From positions 62,001-126,000 of the forward strand of contig NZ_FNYY01000001.1 in the NCBI RefSeq assembly GCF_900109145.1: 64,000 bases of DNA, in the 5' to 3' direction. How positions within the stretch are numbered: the first letter of the stretch is position 1; each line of letters opens with the position of its first letter. Below are positions 18,001 to 27,658 of the stretch, one piece after another. This DNA is from Marinovum algicola. Its GTDB lineage: Bacteria > Pseudomonadota > Alphaproteobacteria > Rhodobacterales > Rhodobacteraceae. The notes below the pieces were generated by a model. That model saw nothing but the letters and a program-made list of their open reading frames with translations, was not told the DNA's origin and did no database searches. The position numbers were made by a program, and so were the translations under genes.

Positions 18001-18415
18001 ATCCTCGCAGGCGCAATTCCTCAAGCCGACGGTGATCACCCTGGTCTATGGCCTGGGCTTCGGCATGGGACTTGTGTTGCTGGTGGTGCCGGCGCTGATT
18101 GCCATCCAGCAGGACCTTGGGCGGATCCATGCCACCCTGCGGCGCGGCTGGCGGTTCCGCGCGGCGCCGATCCGGGCGCTGCTCGTGCTGGCGACGCTGG
18201 CGGTCCTCGGCTGGCTGGCGGCGACCATGGGCGCGGTGGTGGTCACCGGCGCGCTGCCCGAGGCGCTGGCGACGCTCGTGCCGGAGGCGCTTGGGCAGGG
18301 GCTGGGCGCGGCATTCGTGCTCTATCTGGCGGGGGCGGCGTTGCTGGCGCTTGTCGCCTATGCGCTGGCCGCGCTCTCGCTGACGCTGGCCCGGAGGCGG
18401 CGCGGCGCGGCCTGA
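15014..18415 (+). CDS. RND efflux pump inner-membrane transporter (AcrB/HAE family)
   Basis: 1133 aa proton-driven exporter. The N-terminal TM1 (TLANLLLVLLVAAGLMAAP) is followed by a large periplasmic domain, a TM2-6 bundle with the proton-relay pair in GIVVDDAIVVGEH, the second periplasmic domain and TM7-12 with GMTGIIINDSIVLV. Homologues are usually 1020-1060 aa; this one has about 90 extra C-terminal residues with two additional hydrophobic segments and ends ARRRRGAA. The substrate cannot be read from sequence. It is cotranscribed with the adaptor. Confidence 0.94.
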   Translation: MTRDLPPGPGGILSYFTRHRTLANLLLVLLVAAGLMAAPNMRAQFFPDVIIDEVSVSVNWDGAGAEDVDAAIVQILEPALLAVEGVESAQSTSREGRAAIDLEFEPGWDMARAGDDVQAAVDAVSNLPEEADDPSVRRGGWRDRVTDVVITGPVGVDQLARFADEMVVRLFAEGVTRATIRGLAAPQTIVEVPSVALIRHDVTMRQIADAIAAEVDADPAGDVTSANTRVRTGVEKRSADQIEAIALRSNDDGSKLTIGDVARVRVEGIDRDRSYFVGENPAISVRVDRSNQGDAIEIQDTVEAVAEALEATLPAGTRIDLIRTRAEAITGRLDILLDNGSMGLALVLALLFLFLNARIAFWVAAGIPVAMAATIALMFLAGLTLNMISLFALIITLGIVVDDAIVVGEHADFRYRRLGESPVEAAENAARRMAMPVFASTLTTVIAFFGLTAISGRFGDLISDIPFTVIVVLLASLVECFLILPNHMAHALVHQSKEHWYDWPSRQVNRGFRWVRDVIFRRIMAVVVWARYAVLAGAVVLLASQVALFIRGEVQWRFFNAPERSSVTGNFAMAPGATREDTLEMMREMQRATEALGAEYEAEHGRNPIDYVIAEIGGNAGRGLAGTDTKESYQLGAISIELIDPDLRPYSSFQFVAALQDAVGRHPMLETVSFRGWRSGPGGDALDLQFYGASAEVLKGASEDLKAALARFPEVSAVEDNLAYDKEELILELTAQGQALGFTIDGLGTVLRHRLGGIEAATYPDGPRSAAIRVELPEGELTADFLERTQLRAASGAYVPLADIVSVARRTGFSTVRRENGIRLISVTGDISEDDPARAQEIQEVLEAEILPKIAEERQVDYRLSGLSEQENDFLNDARTGLILVLLGIYLVLSWVFASWTRPLVVMSIIPFGLVGTIYGHNYWDVPLSMFTVVGMLGMTGIIINDSIVLVSTIDDYARDRGLVPSIIEGAADRLRPVMLTTLTTVLGLAPLLFEKSSQAQFLKPTVITLVYGLGFGMGLVLLVVPALIAIQQDLGRIHATLRRGWRFRAAPIRALLVLATLAVLGWLAATMGAVVVTGALPEALATLVPEALGQGLGAAFVLYLAGAALLALVAYALAALSLTLARRRRGAA

Positions 18416-18509
18416 TCACGGCGCCCGGGGGATGTTACAGCGGCTTGGCAAATATCCGCCAGCCGGCACGACATTCCCATGACAATGCCCCTCTGCTGAC
18501 GCCTTCGTG

Positions 18510-18539
18510 TTGGCTTTCCCCCTTTCTTTCCGCTACGCT
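18510..18539 (+). promoter_or_regulatory. Possible sigma70-type promoter of the tol-pal operon
   Basis: TTGGCT, an 18-nt spacer, then TACGCT, 49 nt before the tolQ start in the gap that follows the RND pump. A weak match; the pyrimidine-rich spacer (CCCCCTTTCTTTCC) is conspicuous. No competing site is better in this gap. Confidence 0.3.
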
Positions 18540-18587
18540 CGCGCTCAATTGGGCCGCAGAGAAACGGCCATAACAAAGAGCAGGCTG

Positions 18588-19283
18588 ATGGAAACAGAGA
18601 CCCTCGCGCTCGCACAGGAGATCGATTTCTCCATGTGGGGCCTTTTCGCCCGTGCGACCCTGACCGTGAAGCTGGTGATGATCGCGCTGATCGTGGCAAG
18701 CTTCTGGTCGTGGGCGATTATCGTCTACAATCTGGCCACCTATCGCCGCGCCAAGCGCGAGGCGCGCCGCTTTGACCGCGCCTTCTGGTCCGGCGAGCCG
18801 CTCGACGAGCTGTTCGAGCAGATGGGGCCGGGGCCCAAGGGGCGCGCCCAGCGGGTGTTTGCCGCCGGCATGCTGGAATGGCGCCGCTCGCACCGCGAGG
18901 ACGGCGGGCTGATCCCCGGCGCCCAGGCCCGCATCGACCGCTCGATGAATGTCGCCATCGCCCAGGTCAGCGACGAGTTGCAGAACGGCCTTTCGGTGCT
19001 GGCCACCGTCGGCTCGACCGCGCCTTTCGTCGGCCTCTTCGGCACCGTCTGGGGCATCATGAACGCCTTTGTCGAGATCGCCGAGCAGCAGAATACCTCG
19101 CTCGCCGTCGTGGCCCCCGGCATCGCCGAGGCGCTGCTGGCCACCGGGCTGGGGCTTCTGGCGGCGATCCCGGCGGTGATCTTCTACAACAAGCTGAGCG
19201 CGGATGCGGACCGGATCCTGTCGGGCTACGAAAGCTTTGCCGACGAATTCGCCACCATCCTCAGCCGCCAGTTGGACAGCTAG
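18588..19283 (+). CDS. tolQ: Tol-Pal system proton channel subunit TolQ
   Basis: 231 aa from the ATG at 18588; the open frame begins 27 codons earlier but the added residues do not resemble TolQ. Three membrane helices: the first at about 22-42 (LVMIALIVASFWSWAIIVYNL) and two after the cytoplasmic loop, with the MotA/ExbB signature GSTAPFVGLFGTVWGIMNAF and ATGLGLLAAIPAVIFYNKL. TolQ and TolR use the proton gradient to drive TolA and outer-membrane constriction at division. First gene of a seven-gene envelope block; tolR follows after 3 nt. Confidence 0.97.
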   Translation: METETLALAQEIDFSMWGLFARATLTVKLVMIALIVASFWSWAIIVYNLATYRRAKREARRFDRAFWSGEPLDELFEQMGPGPKGRAQRVFAAGMLEWRRSHREDGGLIPGAQARIDRSMNVAIAQVSDELQNGLSVLATVGSTAPFVGLFGTVWGIMNAFVEIAEQQNTSLAVVAPGIAEALLATGLGLLAAIPAVIFYNKLSADADRILSGYESFADEFATILSRQLDS

Positions 19284-19286
19284 GCC

Positions 19287-19763
19287 ATGGGCGCGCATAT
19301 CGTCAAACCGGGCGGTGGCGGCTCGGGCCGCAGACGGCGCAGGGGCGGGGCCAAGCCGATGTCCGAAATCAACGTCACGCCCTTTGTCGACGTGATGCTG
19401 GTGCTGCTGATCATCTTCATGGTCTCGGCGCCGCTGTTGACCGTGGGCGTGCCGGTCGAGCTGCCCAAGAGCGCGGCGAGCGCCCTGGCGGCGGATTCGG
19501 AAGAGCCGCTGACCGTGACACTGACCGCCGAGGGCGGCATCATGATCCAGACCACCGAGACGCCCTCGGACGAGCTGGTCGGCAAGCTGCGCGCCATCGC
19601 CCAGGAACGGACCAGCGACCGGGTGTTCCTGCGCGCCGACGGGGCGGTGCCCTATGCCCAGGTGATGGAGGTCATGGGGGCGCTCAATGCCGGCGGCTTT
19701 TCCAACATCGGGCTGGTGACCGATACCGGCGGGCCACGGCTCGACGGGCAGGACGAAGGCTAG
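19287..19763 (+). CDS. tolR: Tol-Pal system protein TolR
   Basis: 158 aa ExbD/TolR protein. A basic Gly/Arg N-terminus (GGGGSGRRRRRGG) precedes the single helix, and the channel aspartate is in INVTPFVDVMLVLLIIFMV. The periplasmic domain includes ERTSDRVFLRADGAVPYAQVMEVM. It is 3 nt behind tolQ and 12 nt ahead of tolA. Confidence 0.97.
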   Translation: MGAHIVKPGGGGSGRRRRRGGAKPMSEINVTPFVDVMLVLLIIFMVSAPLLTVGVPVELPKSAASALAADSEEPLTVTLTAEGGIMIQTTETPSDELVGKLRAIAQERTSDRVFLRADGAVPYAQVMEVMGALNAGGFSNIGLVTDTGGPRLDGQDEG

Positions 19764-19775
19764 GCCGGGTTCGCC

Positions 19776-21008
19776 GTGAGCGCTGATCAGGATATCCCCG
19801 AAGCGGGCCGCCGCAGGCTTCACTTCGGCTATTACGTGTCGGGTGCGGCGCATGTCGGGCTGATCGGCTGGCTGCTGATCGGGCCGTTGTTCGAGGTCGA
19901 GCCGCTGCCCTTCGACGTGACCAGCGTGACCACCATCAGCGAAGCGGACTACGCCGCGCTGACCGGGCAGGACACGCCGGAAGACGCCACGCCTGAGGTT
20001 GCCCCCGCGGTGCCCGACGCGCCGGAAGAACCCGCGCCGCCCGCCGCCGAGGATACGCCGCCGCCGGCCCCGGTCGAGGAACCGCCGGCCCCGGTGACGC
20101 CGCCGGAGCCGGTCGAAGAGCCGCCGGCCCCCGCGCCGGAGACCCTGCCTGACGTGCCCGAGCCGCCGGCGCCGGTGCTGAGCGAACCAGACGACATTCC
20201 GCCGCCCGAACCGGCGCCGCCGGCCGACGAGGATGTGGCCGTGGTGCTGCCCGAGGTCTCGCAACGGCCGCAGCCCCGGCCGGCGCCGCGCGTCGCGCCG
20301 GAACCGGTGGCGCCGCCGGAGCCCGAGGTCGCGATCGAGGACACCACCCGGGATGCGGTGGTGGCCGAAGAGGACAGCCCGACGCCGGAGCCGCAGGAAG
20401 AGCAGGAGGCCACCGCCGAGGAGGAGGCCACCAGCGAGATCGTCACCGAGGCCGCCGAGACGCCTTCGGGCGCGCCCGAACGCTCGGTGCGTCCGCGGGG
20501 CCGCCCGCCGGCGCCGCCGGCCGTGGCCGAAGCGCCGCAGGAAAGCCCGGAAACGCCGCGGCAGGCCCCGGCACCGGCCGACGATCCGGCGCCCGCCGCC
20601 GACGGCACCGCCGATGCGGTGGCCGATGCTCTGGCCGAGGCGCTGGGCGGCGGCGACACGCCGGCACCGGCGCCCACGGCCGCCAGCGGCCCGCCGCTCA
20701 CCGCCGGCGAGCGCGAGAACCTGCGCCTGGCGGTGCAGGATTGCTGGGTCGTGGATGTCGGCTCTGCCGCCGCCCGGGTGACGGTGGTGGTCTCGATGGA
20801 GATGGAGCAATCCGGCCGCGTCATCACCAGCTCGATCCGGCTGACCGGCAGCGAAGGCGGAGACGCACGGGCCACTGAAGTGGCCTTTCAGGCCGCCAGA
20901 CGCGCGATTATCCGCTGTCAGAAGGACGGCTATGAACTGCCGGTCGACAAATACGACCAATGGCGGCAAATCGAGATGACCTTTAATCCCGAGAAGGTAA
21001 GCAGATGA
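19776..21008 (+). CDS. tolA: TolA-like envelope-spanning protein
   Basis: 410 aa starting with GTG at 19776. One N-terminal membrane helix (about 21-41, [20 protein letters not shown]) carries the SxxxH element that contacts TolQR. A very long Pro/Glu/Ala linker follows (about 60-300), replacing the Ala/Lys helix of enteric TolA. The C-terminal domain of about 105 residues has the CWVVDVGS...[13 protein letters not shown] pattern of TolA/TonB C-terminal folds, with a second Cys near the end ([12 protein letters not shown]). Identification rests on position and architecture. The stop overlaps the tolB start (ATGA). Confidence 0.88.
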   Translation: MSADQDIPEAGRRRLHFGYYVSGAAHVGLIGWLLIGPLFEVEPLPFDVTSVTTISEADYAALTGQDTPEDATPEVAPAVPDAPEEPAPPAAEDTPPPAPVEEPPAPVTPPEPVEEPPAPAPETLPDVPEPPAPVLSEPDDIPPPEPAPPADEDVAVVLPEVSQRPQPRPAPRVAPEPVAPPEPEVAIEDTTRDAVVAEEDSPTPEPQEEQEATAEEEATSEIVTEAAETPSGAPERSVRPRGRPPAPPAVAEAPQESPETPRQAPAPADDPAPAADGTADAVADALAEALGGGDTPAPAPTAASGPPLTAGERENLRLAVQDCWVVDVGSAAARVTVVVSMEMEQSGRVITSSIRLTGSEGGDARATEVAFQAARRAIIRCQKDGYELPVDKYDQWRQIEMTFNPEKVSR

Positions 21009-22339
21009 GTGTAAACCACCGAGTGACCCAGGTTTTGACCGCCTTGACCGCCGCGCTGGCCCTGCTGTTGGCCCTGCCCGCCCAGGCCGCGCCGCTGCGG
21101 ATCGAGATCACCGAGGGGGTTGTCGAACCCTTGCCCTTTGCCGTGCCCGATTTCATCCCCGAAACCGCCGCCGCCGGCGAATGGGGCGGCAAGCTGGCGC
21201 AGGTGGTGGCCGACGACCTCAACGGCACCGGGCTGTTCATCCAGACACCGCAGGATGCCTTCATCTCGCGGCCCACCAGCTTTGCCGCACCGGTGCAATA
21301 CAACGACTGGAAGGCGATCAATGTCCAGGCGCTGATCATGGGGGCGGTCTCGGTCGCCGACAATGGCCAGCTGACGGTGAAATTCCGAGTCTATGACGTG
21401 TTTTCCGGCCAGGAGCTGGGCAAGGGCCTGCAATTCCAGGGCACCACAGAAGGCTGGCGGCGCATGGCGCACAAGGTGGCCGATGCGGTCTACAGCCGGA
21501 TCACCGGCGAGAGCGGCTATTTCGACAGCCGCGTGGTCTATGTCAGCGAAACCGGCCCCAAGGACGACCGCAAGAAGCGGCTGGCGATCATGGATTACGA
21601 CGGGGCCAACGTGCAGTACCTGACCGACAGTTCGTCGATCGTGCTGGCGCCACGGTTCTCTCCCACCGGCGACCGGGTGCTCTATACCTCCTACGCCACC
21701 GGCTTTCCGCGCATCCATGTGCTCGATGTCGGCAACACCCAGAGCCGCATCCTCGAGAGCCAGACCGGGGTGATGTCCTTTGCGCCGCGCTTTGCGCCGA
21801 ACGGGCAGACGGCGGTGTTTTCAATCTCGGAAGGCTCGAACACCGATATTTTCACCATGGACCTGGCCTCGGGCGCGACCACGCGGCTGACCAACACTCC
21901 GGCGATCGAGACCGCGCCATCCTATAGCCCCGACGGCAGCCGAATCGTCTTCGAAAGCGACCGTTCGGGCAGCCAGCAGCTCTACATCATGCCGGCCGGC
22001 GGCGGCGAGGCCGAGCGCATCTCCTTCGGGCCCGGCCGCTATGGCACGCCGGTCTGGTCGCCGCGCGGCGACCTGATCGCCTTTACCAAACAGCACAAGG
22101 GCCGGTTCCATATCGGCGTGATGCGCACCGACGGCAGCGAAGAGCGGCTGCTCACCGCCTCGTTTCTTGACGAGGGCCCGACCTGGGCGCCCAATGGCCG
22201 GGTGATCATGTTCACCCGCGAAACCCAGGGCGCCAGCGGGCAGGCCAGCCTCTATTCGGTCGATGTCTCGGGGCGCAGCCTGCGGCGGGTGCGCACCCCC
22301 GATGCGGCCTCGGACCCGAGCTGGGGGCCGTTGCAATAG
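21005..22339 (+). CDS. tolB: Tol-Pal system beta-propeller protein TolB
   Basis: 444 aa periplasmic protein. A cleavable signal peptide (about 1-28, ending ALPAQAAPL) and an N-terminal alpha/beta domain precede six WD40-like propeller blades with repeated motifs such as [46 protein letters not shown] and [12 protein letters not shown]. It binds Pal and, via its N-terminus, TolA. It is translationally coupled to tolA. Confidence 0.97.
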   Translation: MSVNHRVTQVLTALTAALALLLALPAQAAPLRIEITEGVVEPLPFAVPDFIPETAAAGEWGGKLAQVVADDLNGTGLFIQTPQDAFISRPTSFAAPVQYNDWKAINVQALIMGAVSVADNGQLTVKFRVYDVFSGQELGKGLQFQGTTEGWRRMAHKVADAVYSRITGESGYFDSRVVYVSETGPKDDRKKRLAIMDYDGANVQYLTDSSSIVLAPRFSPTGDRVLYTSYATGFPRIHVLDVGNTQSRILESQTGVMSFAPRFAPNGQTAVFSISEGSNTDIFTMDLASGATTRLTNTPAIETAPSYSPDGSRIVFESDRSGSQQLYIMPAGGGEAERISFGPGRYGTPVWSPRGDLIAFTKQHKGRFHIGVMRTDGSEERLLTASFLDEGPTWAPNGRVIMFTRETQGASGQASLYSVDVSGRSLRRVRTPDAASDPSWGPLQ

Positions 22340-22437
22340 GCCGGTCGCGGGATCGGCAATTAGGATGTCAAGGCGGGCAGGCATATGTTAGGCTCGCAGG
22401 CAACAATGGCGAAATGCCACGGAGCAGGACAGGAATC

Positions 22438-22962
22438 ATGACACATCTCACCAAGATCGCGCTTCTCTTGGGCGCTTTGGCCGTTTCGGCCTGTACCAAT
22501 GCCGGCCGCTTCGGTCAGGACGATCCGCGGCTCGACGGCAGCGCCGGTGCGGGCGCCGGAGCGGGTTTTGTGCCCGGTGGCGCCGGCGATCCCTCGAGCC
22601 CGGCCTATTTCCAGCAGGCGATCGGCGACCGGGTGCTGTTTCTCGTCGATCAGTCGTCGCTGACCGCCGAGGCGCAGGCGACGCTGGACCAGCAGGCCGA
22701 ATGGCTGCTGACCAACAGCGATTATCAGGCGGTGATCGAGGGTCATGCCGACGAGCAGGGCACCCGCGAATACAACCTCGCGCTCGGCGGCCGCCGGGCC
22801 AATGCGGTGCGCGAGTACCTGATCTCCCGGGGTGTGCCGGCCAGCCGTCTGCGGTTTGTCAGCTATGGCAAGGAACGCCCGATCGAGATCTGTTCGGATG
22901 AAAGCTGTTATGCCAAGAACCGCCGCGCGGTGACGGTGATTGCCGGCAGCGCGGTCAGCTGA
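22438..22962 (+). CDS. pal: Peptidoglycan-associated lipoprotein Pal
   Basis: 174 aa from the ATG at 22438, chosen because it gives a normal lipoprotein signal MTHLTKIALLLGALAVSAC with the lipobox ending at Cys19. The OmpA-type peptidoglycan-binding domain contains IEGHADEQGTREYNLALGGRRA and the SYGKERPI element. It tethers the outer membrane to peptidoglycan and is moved by TolB. It is 98 nt after tolB, which leaves room for an internal promoter. Confidence 0.97.
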   Translation: MTHLTKIALLLGALAVSACTNAGRFGQDDPRLDGSAGAGAGAGFVPGGAGDPSSPAYFQQAIGDRVLFLVDQSSLTAEAQATLDQQAEWLLTNSDYQAVIEGHADEQGTREYNLALGGRRANAVREYLISRGVPASRLRFVSYGKERPIEICSDESCYAKNRRAVTVIAGSAVS

Positions 22963-23005
22963 GGCCGGCACGCTGGGACAAGGCCCCCCGGGGCAGGAGA
23001 GGATG

Positions 23006-23842
23006 ATGCGACTTCTGGTGCGATTTGTTGTGATCTTCGGGCTGGGCCTGTCGCTGACGCTGTCGGCGGCGGCGCAGGACAGGGCCGAGACGCTGGCCGA
23101 TATCCGGCAGGATCTGACGCTTCTGAACATCGAGGTGAAACGCCTGCGGCGCGAGCTGTCGACCACTGGCGGCTCGGATGTCTCGGCCGGCAGCGGCACG
23201 CTGCTCGACCGGGTGCAGGTGATCGAGGCCGAACTGTCGCGGCTCACCGGCAAGACCGAGGAGCTGGAATATCGCATCGACCGGATCGTGACCGACGGCA
23301 CCAACCGGATCGGCGATCTCGAGTTCCGGCTGGTCGAGCTGGAAGGCGGCGACGTGGGCGCCCTGGGCGAGACCTCGACCCTGGGCGGCGAGGAGGTGGC
23401 GACACCGGCCGCGCCGCAGCCGATCGCGCCGCCCGAAGGCGAGGGCCCGGCGCTGGCGATGAGCGAGGAAGAGGATTTCCGCCGCGCCGAAGAGGCGCTG
23501 GCCGCCGGCGATTATCAGCGCGCCGCCGAGCTTTTCGGCACCTTCAACGAGACTTATCCCGGCGGGCCGCTGGGCCCCGGCGCCTTGCTCGGACGCGGCG
23601 AGGCGCTGGAGAAGATGGGCAATACCAAGGAGGCGGCCCGGGCCTATCTCGACGCCTATTCGCTGGCCCGCGACGCTCAGGCCACGGCGGCGCCGGCGCT
23701 GCTGAACCTGGGCCGGGCGCTGGCCTCGCTGGGCCAGAACGACGCCGCCTGTCAGATGCTGGCCGAGATCGCGCCGCGGTTTCCTTCGGCGACCGAGCTG
23801 ACCGAGGCGCAGACCGAGATGGGCCGGCTGGGCTGTTCCTGA
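23006..23842 (+). CDS. cpoB: Cell division coordinator CpoB (YbgF)
   Basis: 278 aa from the ATG at 23006; an ATG immediately before it (23003) is equally in frame but leaves AGGAG too close. A signal peptide ends about ALSAAAQD. It is followed by an N-terminal coiled coil (LADIRQDLTLLNIEVKRLRRELS and EAELSRLTGKTEELEYRIDR), a Pro/Glu linker and three TPR-like repeats (RAEEALAAGDYQRAAELFGTF onward). CpoB links Tol-Pal constriction with septal peptidoglycan synthesis. It is the last gene of the tol-pal set. Confidence 0.93.
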   Translation: MRLLVRFVVIFGLGLSLTLSAAAQDRAETLADIRQDLTLLNIEVKRLRRELSTTGGSDVSAGSGTLLDRVQVIEAELSRLTGKTEELEYRIDRIVTDGTNRIGDLEFRLVELEGGDVGALGETSTLGGEEVATPAAPQPIAPPEGEGPALAMSEEEDFRRAEEALAAGDYQRAAELFGTFNETYPGGPLGPGALLGRGEALEKMGNTKEAARAYLDAYSLARDAQATAAPALLNLGRALASLGQNDAACQMLAEIAPRFPSATELTEAQTEMGRLGCS

Positions 23843-23868
23843 CCGGGGCGGCCCGGGCCGAAGGGAGA

Positions 23869-23928
23869 GGGGGCTCTGCCCCCGTCGCCTCCGGCGACTC
23901 CCCCGGGAATATTTTGGGCCAGAAGAAG
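23869..23928 (+). repeat. Interspersed repeat family B, best copy
   Basis: Two adjacent perfect 6-bp hairpins, GGGGGC-TCT-GCCCCC (23869-23883) and GTCGCC-TCC-GGCGAC (23884-23898), then TCCCCCGG, an AT box (AATATTTT) and AGAAGAAG (23921-23928). It lies between cpoB and tilS. Other copies: 6021 (minus), 35139 (minus), 49542 (plus) and a fragment at 11905. Confidence 0.7.
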
Positions 23929-23948
23929 CAGGGGGCGCGGCGCGCCGG

Positions 23949-25217
23949 ATGACCTCTTTCAGTCTCGACAGCCATTTTGCCGGGGTGATGGGCGATCTTC
24001 TGGGGCCGGAGTTCCCGGATGAGATCGGGCTGGCGGTGTCCGGCGGCGGCGACAGCATGGCGCTGCTGACCCTGGCGCACAACTGGACGCGGCACATGGG
24101 TGTCGGCCTGCGGGTGGTGACCGTGGACCACGGGCTGCGGCCGGAGAGCGGCGCCGAGGCCGCGCTGGTGGCGGCGGAATGCGCGGCGCTGGGACATCGC
24201 CATGACGTGCTGCGCTGGCAGGGCTGGGACGGCAGCGGCAATCTTCAGGAGGCGGCCCGGACGGCGCGGCTGCGGCTGATCGGCCGGTGGCGCGGCGGGC
24301 TGCGGCATGTGCTGATGGCGCATACGCTGGACGATCAGGCCGAGACCGTGCTGATGCGGCTGGCGCGCGGCTCCGGGGTCGACGGGCTGGCGGGCATGGC
24401 GGATCGCCGCTTCGTGCCGCAGGCGACCGAGGATGGCGGCTTTTGGCTGATGCGGCCCTTGCTGACGGTGCGGCGGGCGGAGTTGCGGCATTATCTGACG
24501 GTGCTCAAGGGGGCCTGGGTCGAGGATCCGTCGAATGCCGACCGGCGGTTCGACCGGGTGCGCATGCGCCAGGCGCTGGAGGTTCTGGCGCCGCTCGGGC
24601 TCGACGCAGCGGCCCTGGCGGAGACCGCGGGCCGGATGGCACGGGCGCAGGCGGCGCTGCGGGCACGGGCGGCCGAGGCCGCGACGCGCGCGGTGCGCGT
24701 GCAGCATGGCGATCTGCTGATGGATCGCGACGCCCTGGCGGCGCTGGAGGCGGAGACCCGGCTGCGGCTCCTGGCGGGCGGGCTGCAATATGTCTCGGGG
24801 CAGGTTTACCGGCCGCGCGCAAGGGCATTGGCGGCGGCCGCCGACCGGGTGCTGTCGGGCGGCAGCGCCAGCCTGCACGGCTGCCTGATGCGGGCCGAGC
24901 GGGCCGAGATTCGCCTCTGTCGCGAATATGCCGCGGTGGCCGAAACCCGGGCGCCGGTGGGGGCGCCCTGGGACGGACGGCTCCGGCTGGGCGGCGCGGC
25001 GATTGCCGGGCTGACGGTGCGCGCCCTGGGCGAGGCCGGCGCCGCGCAGCTGCCGGCGCGGCCCGAGGGCCTGCCTTATCAGAGCCTGATCGCGCACCCT
25101 GCGGTCTTTGATGGCGACCGGCTGGTGGCCTTTCTCCCGGCCGGCTTTGGCCCCGAATACGACATCTGCCGCCTGACCGGGCAGCATGGCTTTGCCGCTT
25201 TCCTCACGACGCATTGA
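23949..25217 (+). CDS. tilS: tRNA(Ile)-lysidine synthetase
   Basis: 422 aa. TilS attaches lysine to C34 of the AUA-reading tRNA(Ile), changing both codon and amino-acid identity. The N-terminal PP-loop SGGGDS is at about residues 31-36. VTVDHGLRPES, the AHTLDDQAETVLMRLARGSG motif and RPLL.VRRAELR follow, then the less conserved C-terminal domain. It is placed between cpoB and ftsH. A start at 23949 has no strong ribosome binding site because the repeat at 23869 abuts it. Confidence 0.95.
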   Translation: MTSFSLDSHFAGVMGDLLGPEFPDEIGLAVSGGGDSMALLTLAHNWTRHMGVGLRVVTVDHGLRPESGAEAALVAAECAALGHRHDVLRWQGWDGSGNLQEAARTARLRLIGRWRGGLRHVLMAHTLDDQAETVLMRLARGSGVDGLAGMADRRFVPQATEDGGFWLMRPLLTVRRAELRHYLTVLKGAWVEDPSNADRRFDRVRMRQALEVLAPLGLDAAALAETAGRMARAQAALRARAAEAATRAVRVQHGDLLMDRDALAALEAETRLRLLAGGLQYVSGQVYRPRARALAAAADRVLSGGSASLHGCLMRAERAEIRLCREYAAVAETRAPVGAPWDGRLRLGGAAIAGLTVRALGEAGAAQLPARPEGLPYQSLIAHPAVFDGDRLVAFLPAGFGPEYDICRLTGQHGFAAFLTTH

Positions 25218-25240
25218 ATGTGCCGCACAAACCCCTATTT
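25213..25240 (+). promoter_or_regulatory. Possible heat-shock (RpoH-type) promoter for ftsH
   Basis: ATTGAA (25213-25218) and CCCCTATTT (25232-25240), 13 nt apart, resemble the RpoH pair CTTGAA / CCCCATnT and end 56 nt before the ftsH start. ftsH is an RpoH target in other proteobacteria. The first base of the -35 box is off and the -35 overlaps the tilS stop. Confidence 0.33.
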
Positions 25241-25296
25241 TTCACCACAAGGGCACGCTATAGAGCGGGCCACACCCAATCTTCGGGAGAACTTTC

Positions 25297-27210
<1,914 letters not shown>

Positions 27211-27230
27211 GCCCGGCAGATCAGTCAAGG

Positions 27231-27266
27231 AAACCCCCGCAGCCGATGCTGCGGGGGTTTTGTTTT
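27231..27266 (+). terminator. Rho-independent terminator of the tol-pal-tilS-ftsH block
   Basis: Perfect 13-bp stem (27231-27243 with 27248-27260) around the 4-nt loop CGAT, with right arm GCTGCGGGGGTTT running into TGTTTT. It starts 20 nt after the ftsH stop. The clearest terminator in the window. Confidence 0.92.
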
Positions 27267-27658
27267 GCCGAAGGGGTCTGGCGTTTCGGTTGCCAGGGCA
27301 GGGGGAGGCCCCGGAGCGGGGTCCGGGGCGGGTCATCTGGACGTCGGGCGGTGGCGCGTTTGATGAGCTGTCGGGGATCGGGGCACGATCTAGGATGCAG
27401 GCCGCAGCCCACGCCGGGCCCGCACCCGCCCCGGCCCTGCGCCGGGGCCCCGCGGTCCGGTCGACGGCCGGGAGAGCGGGCAGGGCAGAGGCCGGAGCCG
27501 CTCCGCGGCGGAGGCACGCCGAGACCCGGAGCGGCGGGTTTTCGAACTGCCGTGTCTTCGGGCAAAGCCGCCGCAAGCTGCGGTCAAAATGTCGGATTCA
27601 CCTCGGGCTGCGGCGGGATGCCGCGTTATGCAGGGCCAAAGCCAACTGGAGTGCACCC
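27267..27658. other. Gene-free 392-bp spacer before fhs
   Basis: No credible reading frame. It holds a family A palindrome at 27308 and a second GC-rich inverted element around 27420-27470 resembling the CCGGCGCGGGGCCGG part of the 116-bp repeat at 52621. The fhs promoter should be in the right half; I cannot identify it with confidence. I see no recognised riboswitch fold, although fhs is a folate gene. Confidence 0.5.
27308..27329. repeat. Short palindromic repeat, family A
   Basis: GCCCCGGA-GCGGGG-TCCGGGGC: a perfect 8-bp stem identical in its arms to the copies at 52633 and 56293, but with a 6-nt loop. Confidence 0.65.

Noticed and set aside
20000-20700. Low-complexity Pro/Glu/Ala tract as a repeat or frameshifted region
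   Set aside because: The reading frame is intact from the membrane helix to a TolA-like C-terminal domain; long proline-rich linkers are normal for TolA in this group.
27211-27658. Folate (THF-type) riboswitch before fhs
   Set aside because: I looked for one because fhs is a C1-folate gene, but could not identify conserved pairing or core motifs; the hairpins present match interspersed repeats and the ftsH terminator.
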